Of a DNA stretch of 64,000 nt, positions 54,623 through 64,000 are shown piece after piece. A program made the position numbers and the translations under genes. The notes beneath the pieces are model-generated. The model was given only the letters and a program-made list of their open reading frames with translations, had not been told where the DNA came from and did no database searches. This DNA is from Pyrenochaeta sp. MPI-SDFR-AT-0127. Taxonomy: Eukaryota; Ascomycota; Dothideomycetes; Pleosporales; Cucurbitariaceae. Position 1 is the first letter of the stretch. The number at the start of each line of letters is the position of its first letter. The stretch covers positions 1-64,000 of the forward strand of contig JAGTJM010000073.1 of assembly GCA_020747015.1 (NCBI GenBank), read 5' to 3'.

Positions 54623-55604
54623 CTAGAGGCTAAGCCTCTCCTTCTTCCATAAGCCATCTGACGGCAGCAGGGCTATTCCATGACAGAGTTGCAGCGAATC
54701 GAACTGATCCGTCCCCGAGCCACCATATAGTCTCCAATCGGATTCTTCGCCAGAACTGTGCTTCATCACATCGATATAGACTGAGTGCTCCGACATCTCG
54801 ATATCTGAAAGCCGTGGGAGAGACAAAGGTCGTTAATCGTGAAACCTTCTTTACCAAGAAAAATCTTGGCCGACTCTGGGAACCCCTTCAAGACCGATTC
54901 CGTGATGCAAACCTCGTATGATTTATGTGACAGAGATGCAAAACCGTTTGCAAATAAATCAAACTCCATCGGATTTTATCTGGACAAAAATCGCGTTGGT
55001 GCGGGCAACTGGCTTCAGGAAACCGGTGATCTTGCGAATTCGTTCGTCAAATGTTCGGATACGTCGATCCCTCTCGCGTGTGTTGACCAAGATTGCGGAA
55101 TCTTCATCTCCGCACCGCTCCTCTAGGTGCTTCAAGAATCTTGCTGGAATCTCGCCACGCGGGCCGTGAATCTGCTGGTACAGTGTTACAACAATGAAGA
55201 CGAAAATCAACAGCATCGTATACCTTCTTGACTAGACCATTGGACGGTATTTCCAACTCATCATCAAAGATTTGCGCTTCTGCCTATTCGTTTCCCTTTC
55301 CCTTTTCGTCTTCGTCTTCCTCGTCTTCTCCTTCAAAAACGTTATAATCGGGGTCCAAGACCCAATCTCGCTCAACGCCGTCGACATCGATTTCCTCTTC
55401 GTCGAGGTCTTCCTCTCCGAAATCGTCCTCATCATTCTCAGAATGGACGTGCTTCGATCGGCGAATAACCTGATCAGAATCGCTCTGATCCGATTCCGTA
55501 AGATAGAGGTCGCCGAGAAGACGAGGCTGCTTCTTTGGCCGTCCCGAAGCTCCGGCGTTCGCGGAAGTACGCTTGGTGATCTTGAAGTTCTTGAAGGTAG
55601 ACAT
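54623..55604 (-). pseudogene. Multiply broken gene, AT-hook-like N-terminus, possible GIY-YIG-like C-terminus
   Basis: From ATG 55604 the frame encodes a basic start with an AT-hook-like SGRPKKQPR, then an acidic stretch, and hits TAG at 55284-55286. The same frame continues protein-like (AQIFDDELEIPSNGLVKK) into a well-formed 49-nt intron (55175-55223, GTATAC...CCAG) and on through QIHGPRGEIPARFLKHLEER to another stop at 54959. Homology-like sequence then continues in other frames (CITESVLKGFPESAKIFLGK; then LSDIEMSEHSVYIDVMKHSS and DWRLYGGSGT), implying single-base frameshifts near 54965 and 54826. The 'VYIDV...WRLYGGSGT' pattern resembles GIY-YIG-type nucleases; that identification is tentative. 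The TAG could derive from CAG by a C-to-T change in a CpA context, as in RIP. Confidence 0.5.
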
Positions 55605-56495
55605 TTCGAATAGAATGGAGATTTTTTTGGGAATCGAAAATGATCTCGTGGAAAATTGACTGAAAGCGAAGTAGTTCAAAGAACAAATTGTAGTGTGCAG
55701 TGTTGTGCAGACAGATTGTTACGTGCAGTGTGTAGAGAAGAAAGTATTGACGAACGGGAATTTGAAATTTCTTATGTGTGTGGGTTGTACATGGTGCCTG
55801 CCTTTATGGACGTGTTTACTCTCGGGTGCTCCTCTTTCCATTCGTCACGTGCCATGTAGCGTAACGACAGCATTGCTTACCAGGCAATTATTCTTCCAAG
55901 TGCCGATAATTAAAAGTACGATTTTCTACATAACAAAATCATTTTAGGCTGGAGTAAAATCACAGGGAAGATGTGCGCCTTCAGTTGCAATATGATCGTC
56001 AATGATCCTCCGCCCCATACCTAGACACACTACGCGGCATTGTAGTACTGTCTTCTTTGTTTCTTTCTTACACGAGCAGGAAGCACTTCACGTAGTTTTG
56101 ATAGCTAGCAATAGACTACTACCAGGGCAAGAGAAAAGATAGTCAATGACCTTTTGTCTCCAATTTTGCTAGAATTTCTTCAAAACGAAAACGCGATAGA
56201 CAAGAGATATCGCCTCTAAGGACTAGAAAGGGCACACACCGCATCCATCTTCGTTAGAAAGACGCACAGTAATAGTAGCTATACCATGGTACTTCACACT
56301 TCAAAAACTCCAAAAACGGCAAAGGTGACAGTGCATATACATCGCTTATCATTTCATTCTGGTAGACACTACTACACACTAGCCACATTCAACAGCATAC
56401 GCGCATCGTCAGAATATTGCAGAGATACAAACTTTGCAAGAGCACAAGCAGCGAACCATAGACTACAAATGACAACCCACCAGTGATTTCACACG
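55605..56495. other. Gene-free stretch
   Basis: 3' flank of the alcohol oxidase gene and upstream region of the broken gene; no feature recognised. Confidence 0.45.
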
Positions 56496-58950
56496 CTACA
56501 ACCTCGCCAATCCGGTAACCTCCCTTGGTGCGTGGTAGTTGGGCACCTTCATGTCCAGCGCGGCGCCAGAGTAGCCGAGATCCTCGCCGGTGAGCACAGC
56601 GCACTTCTCGCCGATGAGTAGGGCGGTCGAGTAAGTGTTGCAGCCGACGTTGTCGGGGCAGATGGAGAGATCGGCAACCTTGAGGCCCTTGACGCCGTGG
56701 ACGTTGAGGCGCTCGTCGAGCACACCGTGCTTGACGATGGAGTTGCCATTCTTTGGTGCCATGGAGCACGTGCCGAGTGAGTGCCACGTGGTCTCCACGT
56801 GTCCTAATTGGGTTAGCGTCATCAAGCGGGTAGTCGACCATGGGGGGAGTTATGATAAAATATATAAGTTTACAAGGAGACTTACGCTTGACCCAATCTT
56901 CAACGTGCTGAATATCCTGCTTAGTGTACTCTAAATCGGCGTGCACCTCTTGGCAATTTGAGCTCAAGAAGTTTGGCTCAGGGGCCTTGCCCTTTGTCAA
57001 AGGCATAGTCCAAGAGCCGTGCTGAATACCCGCTGTTAGATTACCTGGCAGGGCATATGCATTCGTAGTGGCAAGGTCCATATCCAAAGCACGAGCGGGG
57101 CTGTCAAATGCGTAGAAGGGATGCATAGACTGCACCTCACCAGCGTAAGCGTCCATACGGCGGGCCGTCTCGCGAGACTTAATGTAGCCCCAGACCATGG
57201 GTGCCATATCTCGCTTGTCGTTCATGAATCCGGCATCAAAGTCAGGTGCATCGTACGGATTTGGGCTGGTGATGTGTGTCGAGCCACGGGAAAAGGGGTA
57301 CTCCCTGGAAATCATTAGCACAATGAATCTAAAGGCCTGGAAAGGGGAATATCCCACAAGAAATGAAACATGGAGAAGAATTTGCCTGGGGGCATAACCA
57401 TGTGGTCACCGAACCAGCCTGCGATGACTGAGTAGTGCATGACTGGTTTGTCGGGTTTGTCCTTGAAGTAGCTGTCCCAGCCGGATCGGAACTCTGGCGT
57501 GGGCCATTTGTCCATCATGTTAAGTTCCTCCTCAGTAGGACGGATCTTGACACCGGCTTCAATGCCGTTGGTGGCAAGGGGGCCTGTGCCGTTGGTATTC
57601 CATTGCTGGAAGACCGCTTCCTGGACCTTGGGGTCACCACGCACGAAGTCGTCAAAGCTTTCCACATGCGGTTTAGCGCGGTAAGTGGAGAACGTAAGGC
57701 TAATAAATTGTCAGTTAAATGATATGGAAGTGTGGGAGTGGGTTGACGTACTAGTGGTCCTGGAAGTTGAGGCCGACACCGGGGAGGTCGACAAGAGGCT
57801 TTACGCCAGCCTTGCGGAGCTTCTCGGGGTCACCGATACCAGATCGCTGAAGGATGAGTGGCGAGCTCAGAGTGCCTCCAGAAACGATGATTTGCTTGCG
57901 CGCTCTGATGACCCTGGTCGAGAGCTTGCTGCTGGAAGTGAGCGGCTTGGTGGGGCAGACGGAAACGCCAACAGCTCGATCACCCTCGAGAATTACCTAT
58001 GCTTGTCAGTTTTGTGCTTCGTAAAAGACGGAGGCTCACTTACCTTCTCGACCTTGTTGCTGGTAAGCAGGTGCAAGTTCTGGTGGACGGAACGCGTGCT
58101 GTGGATGTATCCGTGCGCGGAATCAGATCGTCGACCAGTGTCCCTGTTGATCCATTTCAGCCAGTGCTCAGCACCGTGTCCAGTGACGAGATCCTGGAGA
58201 TCATCCGTGGTTGGGATGCCTTGCGACTCGGTAGCACGGAGGAAGTCCTCCTTGATTGGGTAGGTATAGTTGCCGAAAGAGACCTTGATAGGACCCTCAA
58301 AACCATGGATATCACGGTTATTGCAAGAGCGCTGATAGGTCTCATGCTTCTTCATGAGAGGAATCAGCTCCTTGGTGGTCCAGCCCTTGGCCTGGAAGTC
58401 ATCGTAGTCAGAGGCAGAAGCGCGGGTGTACATCTGAGCTTGTCAGTCCTGCAAATTACCATTTATGTGTAATCTTACCATGAAGTTGATGGATGAGCCG
58501 CCTCCAAGGATATGTGCGCAAGGCACAACAGCTCGTCGTCCGTCCAGCCATTCAGAGGGTCGTGAATAGTAAAAGGTGGCAGTCTTGCTGTCAAGCTTCA
58601 TGTTCCGCGGGTAGATACCCGGACGGAAGACCCATGGGTTGTTCAAGTTGTTCTCGCCAGCCTCAATCAAGAGGACTTGGAGGTTGTGGTCCAAGTTTGC
58701 TAGTCGACCAGCGACAACGCAGCCGCATGATCCTCCACCACACACAATGATGTCAACCTGTTGTTGTCAGCACCTGTTAGAAGAGCAGATAGGCAATTCA
58801 ATGTAAATTCAAAGAACATATGGACAGTTCAATTTGGCTAACGAGAACAGTTGAGCGATTCATTGGACATAACGAACGAATGAATAGTTCAATTGGACAC
58901 AAAGAACAAACAAACAAGTCAATTGTACTAACCTCATCTGGGATCGTCAT
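56496..58950 (-). CDS. aox1: Alcohol (methanol) oxidase, GMC family, peroxisomal
   Basis: FAD-dependent enzyme oxidising short-chain alcohols to aldehydes with release of H2O2. Seven exons: 58933-58950, 58479-58757, 58044-58433, 57752-57996, 57358-57699, 56886-57304, 56496-56803; 2001 nt, 666 aa, the usual length. The dinucleotide fold DIIVCGGGSCGCVVAGRL is split from the start (MTIPDE) by the first intron. Other GMC marks: AHILGGGSSINFM, the VSGGTLSSPLILQRSGIGDP signature, and the C-terminal WHSLGTCSMAPKNG (catalytic His) and DLSICPDNVGCNTYSTALLIGEK. The protein ends ARL, a peroxisomal targeting signal type 1. The first intron (175 nt) is the longest and contains imperfect AGTTCAATTGGACA repeats. 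In plant-pathogenic fungi such enzymes may use methanol released from pectin; that role is inference. Confidence 0.94.
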
Positions 58951-60958
58951 CTTGAGGCAATGCAGAGGTGTTGCGTCAAGGTGGTTCGTTGTTCAATTTT
59001 CAAAAAACGACCACAGGAGAGCAAGTCAACTGGGCATGAGGATTCATTGGCAGCAGCAGCATCATGCTTCTTTTAAACTATCCAACCCCGCATCTCCAGG
59101 ATCATCGGCTTCAAGGAAGGTACATGAGATGGGCCGTGTCACTACGCGCCTAGTAACAGCCGTGTGTTCCGACACCAGCACCACGCATGCGAGGAAGAGG
59201 GGACATGTACACTTCTGCTTGGCTATATTCCACTCGTCGGCCAAACAGGGCTAGCTACTAGGACCTACCCCGAATCTTTGATCTTCCGTGAGATAGCAGT
59301 GGAGGCTCCCCAATGGTCAACGTGTGAATGACTTGCGGATCCGCAAATATGCTGCGCCTGGGAGGCTGGGCCTCCACGGAGATCTGGGCAGGTACATTGG
59401 TACTGATTGGCTTGACTGAATCGGGTGATGGTTCTATCCCAACACGGCGGTACCGCATAAAGGATTGAGCTGGGATTTGCGCTGCACATCTCGTACGTTG
59501 GCTAGTTGGTGCGGAGAAGGAACGCATCCAGTAAGAAGCTATCCTGGCTTGCGTATTCAGGCCCCATAAAAATTGCGGACCCGAAGCTCAAGGAGCAGGC
59601 CGTGACAAGGCCTCGATCTCAAACTGCCCTCGTCCTGGCGGCCGTGAGCATGACAGGGACATGGGGCGCGCGAAGACTGAAGCGAGACGGCTGGGAAAGA
59701 TTAGCAATAATCTCAAGCACACTGGCATTGCGGAGCGTCGCTGGAAGAACTTGGTGAGCAAGTTGACGAACTGCACCTATGACGACGCATCTGGAATGCA
59801 GTGTGTACTTCGCCCCCATAGCTCTAGGGGGCCGACAGGGATGGAGCTCTTGAAACTCATGTAGCTGCGGCAAACGTTGCTTCTAGCTCCACGGCGGCCT
59901 GCGGGGGGCTTGCGGCGCTGACGTTCGGACCGTCGTAGCCTCTCGCTCGTGGAAGAATCGGATGTGGGGTGCAGAAAAGCCCCATGCCCATGTTCTGAGG
60001 GGGTTACTACTTGGCGAGAAGGCTAATGCCCGTAAGTGCGGGGTTGGCGCTGATGCCAGGCGAGTCGATCAACGGCTGTCGCATCGTCCGTCACCACAAT
60101 GGTCTGATTTCGACCTCAGCGCGGCACGGCTTTGCTCAAATTTCTGTCCGCACATGTCCAGTGAGGTAACTGGAATCAACGGCTTTCCAATAAATTCAAG
60201 TTGAGCTCGCCGCGCCCAAGACAGATCTAACAATCTCCTCCTGTCACATTATTTCCGTGGATCCACTGAAGGTGGATATCCTGACAACGAGGTGCATGTG
60301 AATACCAATGCGGATAAGGAGAAGCGGAAATAGCAGCCTACCACCTTGGCGACGCTGCTGCAAGTGGATAGCAGGGTCATCCAGCACGCCCGCTATGCGA
60401 GGCTGAATCTTGTGGTGCGTCAAGGCATCTTGTTCACAAATGGTATTGGGTATCCTTCCAGTGGGCAGCTAAAGCATTTCAACTTTGAAACAGATTGGCT
60501 GAGTGCTGTCGCTGATTCTAGTACACGGAAATGGGGTGGGCTTGAAGATGCGCCTAGCACAACTGGGATAAGTTGCAATTGACGGATGAGTGGGCGCTCT
60601 CAATCTGACAGTGGCTTGGTTAGCTAACCTGGCACTCTGACCAGTTCGGACTGCGGCTTGTCGGACTCATTTGGCGAGCCATGTGTTGCTGCGGAGAACC
60701 CTTTTACTCAAAGTAAGAGGCTGATTCCGGTACATCCGGATCACCTCATTCATTGTACCTATGAAAATACTGAAGCTAGGAACATGATCTTTTCGCCGTA
60801 GATACCCATGAAAAATTGGGTATAATTTGCGCCCGTCCTGCCATTGCCCGTTGACGCCGTAAATGATATTTTAAAGAGTGGAGACACCAATGGTCGAAAC
60901 CGTACCATTGCTTCCAATAGAACGTGGAAGAAAGAAAGAAAGACTCGTCGAACGACGT
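58951..60958. other. Gene-free stretch
   Basis: 2 kb containing the alcohol oxidase promoter and 3' flank of the alternative oxidase gene. GC content looks like that of genic DNA, but all ORFs are short and featureless. No repeat recognised. Confidence 0.45.
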
Positions 60959-62242
60959 TCAAATAATCTCGTGACGCTCCCAACCGGTTGGTTTGTGGTG
61001 CGCAAGATCCTTGGTAGGATGCGGCTTCTCTGGGTCCCTGTACTCGCTCACGTAGGGATTGGGGTCTTCCTTCTGATCCAGGTTTCCGAAGGTGTGGTTG
61101 ACCTCTCGATGCTTGCTCTCATCTGCACGAACTAGTTGGGTGTCAGCATGATGTACTTTTGGTGGCAAACCAAGGACAGATTAGACGTACTGTAGAGAAG
61201 AAGATCGCGCATCGTGCGATGCCCCTCAGGCATCTTCCAGTAGTCGACCGCAATCTCGGGGATTTCTAGGGTTTGCCACTTTGGTAGCTTGCCGTCTTCG
61301 AGATCCTTGATCTGGCGGGTGTATGTGATGACAGCCTCTTCTTCTAGATATCCGACGAAGCGGTGGACGGTACGCGGACTAATGAGGTATGAAAAGAACA
61401 AGGCATTGCACATTACGCCTACGAATGAAGTTAGTGTATGTTCCCTGTGCGGTTTGTACATGAATGCTTACCTTGAGCTGCAAGCACCATGAAGCGCATG
61501 AAAGCCCCGGGTCTCTGCATCTTAAGAAACACCAAAAGGTGCATGCGCTCGTTGTAGCTCTCTTCTAGAAGAGATTCAATCCTAGCAAGCATTAGTATTT
61601 AATCAGATGCCAAAGGATTAACATCACCCACCATCCATTGTCTCGCTTCATGCGCCTCATGGAATGCAAATGCCTTAACATGCCTGCTACCATTCCGGGC
61701 ACGCCCGCAACGCTCTCCAGAAAGACGTTCCGGATGAGATACTTTTCTTCCGTCATGGCATACTTTTTGCGAGCCGCTTCCGGGTCCCTCGCATTCAGAT
61801 CCACCGCCTTGTCGTGTTTGTAGCCAGTTGCCAAGTCCATACCCCATCGCAGGACTTTTACAGCGCTTAAGGCAACCTTGTCAGACATGGTCTTCGCTTC
61901 GCGGTGGGCGACGGTGACTTGGCGCATTTGCTCTTCGGTGTAGGCTGCCGAAGGTTAGTGCATGTTAGCCAATGGAAGGTGGAACTGCGTACCTGGATGC
62001 GGCCATGCTGAAGGTGTCTTGCGAACTCTTTCGGTCTGCTTTTGCTCGAAAAACTCCTTGATTCTGGGGTTGTGCGGCGTGGAGGAGAACTGCCGTTGAC
62101 TAGGTGGGGCTAGCTGGATGTGGTGTACAGCAACAAAGGTAGGTCGAATTCCTGCACTATAGCTGCTGAAAGACTTGATAAGCTGGGCCGTCGCCCGCCC
62201 TGAGGCCAATGGTCCCCGTGTTGTGGCTCTGGCGGAGATCAT
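60959..62242 (-). CDS. aod-1: Alternative oxidase (cyanide-insensitive ubiquinol oxidase), mitochondrial
   Basis: Diiron enzyme of the inner mitochondrial membrane that passes electrons from ubiquinol to oxygen without proton pumping. Exons 61993-62242, 61632-61944, 61472-61581, 61191-61418 and 60959-61131 give 357 aa; four introns of 48-59 nt. The N-terminus (MISARATTRGPLASGRATAQLIKSF) is a presequence. Iron ligands are in place: FLESVAGVPGMVAGMLRHLHSMR, EESYNERMHLLVF, VGYLEEEAVITY and RADESKHREVNH. The 'ITYTRQIKDLEDGKLPKW' and C-terminal PNPYVSEYRDPEKPHPTKDL segments are typical of fungal forms. The fungal enzyme lacks the regulatory Cys region of plants. Confidence 0.96.
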
Positions 62243-63377
62243 CTGTGGGTGAGTGAAGTGTGTAGGTTCAAGGTTGAGTGGAGAACAAAGGGTGCTGTGT
62301 TACTGTGGTGGTGAGTGCTGATGGTAAGCAAGCAGGTAAAACGAGGCACACAATTGTGCTTTATATGATCAAAGGCCATCCATCGGTGACGCCAACGACT
62401 AAAAAAAGTCCACCGGCACTACGCTGCCTCGTTCGCGCGTACAGTCATCAAAGGGTGAAGCAGGAATGTGCAGTGGATGCAGACGCCACAGCCGAAGCAC
62501 GACAGTTTCGGCGGGCAAATACACGGCGTGTGAGAGGCCGAAAAGGGATACTGATTATTCTCACGGGCGGTAGCAAGGTCTCGTGCAGAGACGAGTTTGA
62601 GGCGGGCTGTGCCAGCGTTGTCGTTGTCCAGCTCTGAGGCGCGATAATGCGCCGGGTGGAGTTTGCCCAGCTTTCCGGCATTGGAACGCTGCCCGTTGGC
62701 CAAAACCCATGCTGGAGGCGCATCCAGGGCTGCAATGGCACAGTAAAAGAGACATGGGTTGTGATGAGATATGAGAAGACGCCCAGGTCGAGTTTGCCAT
62801 GTTAATCTGGCCAGATTCAAGCGTTGTAGGCGCAAGTAGTGTCGTGAAGCAGCCAACTCGGCTTTCCGAAACATGTTCGTCGGTGTCTCGTCGGTCACTC
62901 GCGGCTCGCCGTGCTCCACCAGCCCGCATAGGGCTGACCAGCCACAGAGCGTGCTTGGTTGCATCTCCTTGGAGACGCTGTTGCAACATCGGGTCTCCTT
63001 AGGAATCATTGCCCATGTACGGCTCAGCTGAATCCTTTGATTCTTACCAATATCTCTGCCTCCAGGCCTGGATATCTTGACAGTAGAAGTGGTGTGAGGT
63101 GCGCAGCGAATACATGCTTATGTGACCATACCCCTCTGCTTAGAGAGCCGCGGGGCGCTGCTCTAGCCCTTCATGTCGACGGCAGCGCTGTTCTCAAGAG
63201 GTTGGTGATTCGAGGAGGATTATATACGAAGCATGTAATTTGGTTGGATTTAGTTGTTCCATGGCCTGATAAATTAACTGTGCAGTGATTGTAGTCGATA
63301 TGCAGAATCTGCCGCCATTGCCCAGTCCCGTTCGTTTCATGCCCCAGGCAATAACATTGAGCAGCTAGCACATATAT
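62243..63377. other. Upstream region of al­ternative oxidase; 3' flank of acylphosphatase
   Basis: 1.1 kb with overlapping random ORFs on both strands (for example 62419-63009 minus). This is the promoter of a normally stress-regulated gene, but no specific site could be identified by eye. Confidence 0.45.
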
Positions 63378-63786
63378 CTATTGGACTTTGAATCCGCTCT
63401 CGCCAGATTTGGTGGAAATATCAGACTGCTCAACCCCAGAGACTGACGCTGCTGATGGACCCGTGTGCAGATGCTGGACGAATTTCTCAATGGCATCCTC
63501 GCTGCCCTGAGCCTCGCCTTGGACCTGGAGGAGTGAGCAGAGCACCAGGAGGTTGAATGGTAGATCTCGGCGTACTGTGCCATCAGACGCATTGGTGACC
63601 CAGCCAGTGACACCAATACTCTTTGCCTGTCTTCGGGTGGAAGACCTGAAGTTTACGCCTTGCACTTCTCCGCTGACCTTGAACGATATCTGCAAGCTCC
63701 ATGTCAGTCCGGGTACTGCCACCCCTTGGAGCATTACGCACTCGCTTGCTGGACATGCTGGCGGTGGTTGAGAGGAACCGCTTCAT
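63378..63786 (-). CDS. Acylphosphatase
   Basis: Small enzyme hydrolysing acylphosphates. Exons 63742-63786, 63576-63689 and 63378-63524 (introns 52 and 51 nt, donors GTGCGT and GTACGC) give 101 aa, the family length. The signature FKVSGEVQGVNFRSSTRRQA has the phosphate-binding loop and catalytic Arg, and GVTGWVTNASDGTV|QGEAQGSEDAI has the catalytic Asn; the second splice falls inside that second motif. Retained introns give misleading longer ORFs. Unlike many family members it has a short Ser/Lys/Arg leader (MKRFLSTTASMSSKR) that could be a weak mitochondrial signal. Confidence 0.93.
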
Positions 63787-64000
63787 TCGCCTGGAGAGTC
63801 GAGTAAGAACCCAACGTGATGGAGTCTGAGCAGCTCTCTACTATGTAGTCACAACCGTCCGCCGTCCCCCAGAAGAAAAAGACCGTCGCCCGACGTCATA
63901 GCCACGACTCTGCAGACGGTACACGCTACTTCGGGAAGGAACCCTGCGACCCAGCGATTGCGGAATGCGGGGCCCAGGGTAAGCGCGACCGCGTCACACC
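63787..64000. other. Window end, upstream of acylphosphatase
   Basis: 214 bp, GC-rich on the right. A GGGTAAGC sequence near 63978 could be a splice donor of a gene running off the edge, but no start codon or frame could be supported. Confidence 0.35.

Noticed and set aside
56496..62242. Secondary-metabolite or methylotrophy cluster around the two oxidases
   Set aside because: No backbone synthase or pathway partner nearby; alcohol oxidase and alternative oxidase are unrelated enzymes that only share an abbreviation.
62419..63009. 196-codon minus-strand ORF upstream of alternative oxidase
   Set aside because: Begins at a non-ATG codon, overlaps other frames and has no domain-like segment.

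Overview
The window is nuclear DNA of a filamentous ascomycete. Short spliceosomal introns (about 45-80 nt, GTNNGT donors, CTAAC-like branch points) interrupt most genes, and the gene set includes the FREQUENCY clock protein, a PhiA-like cell-wall protein, HET-domain and BTB proteins and a pogo-type transposon. The style of the accessory genes suggests Dothideomycetes, probably Pleosporales; that placement is inference. All exon boundaries below were worked out by hand from splice consensus and reading-frame continuity.

Layout. 0-13.7 kb is a gene-rich conserved block: the 3' end of a possible Mis14/Nsl1 kinetochore gene, an alternative NADH dehydrogenase (NDE), frq (convergent with NDE, with a 1.75-kb ORF-poor upstream region), COQ9, CMR1, a PhiA-like secreted protein and a DUF167 protein. 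At 14.06-16.70 kb sits an apparently complete pogo/Tc1-type DNA transposon with perfect 97-bp terminal inverted repeats and TA target duplication, just upstream of arginase (17.2-18.3 kb). 19-25 kb holds a 749-aa multipass glycoprotein of unknown function and a 13-exon ACS-family MFS transporter.

From about 25 to 39 kb the DNA is gene-sparse and looks AT-richer. It has a broken small secreted cysteine-rich protein gene, a hypothetical zinc-binding protein, a HET protein, a BTB protein, and two related small single-pass membrane protein genes at 35.3 and 37.1 kb that look like a little-described family. A 54-bp perfect palindrome followed by 20-bp repeats lies at 39.05 kb. 40-47.5 kb carries a membrane-anchored SH3 protein, tRNA-Thr with an intron, a tRNA relic, and a tightly divergent pair (F-box-like protein / Zn2Cys6 regulator). 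47.5-56 kb is again sparse: a HET-domain relic, an APH-type kinase next to a 34-bp tandem repeat, a small RGG/CCHC zinc-knuckle gene whose tail is a minisatellite, an inverted copy of that minisatellite 1 kb away, and a multiply broken gene. 56.5-63.8 kb returns to conserved genes: peroxisomal alcohol oxidase (GMC), mitochondrial alternative oxidase and acylphosphatase.

Functionally, NDE (feeds electrons to ubiquinone), COQ9 (helps make ubiquinone) and alternative oxidase (drains ubiquinol to oxygen) together describe the non-proton-pumping respiratory bypass; they are dispersed, not an operon. No secondary-metabolite cluster, CRISPR array or rRNA gene was seen.
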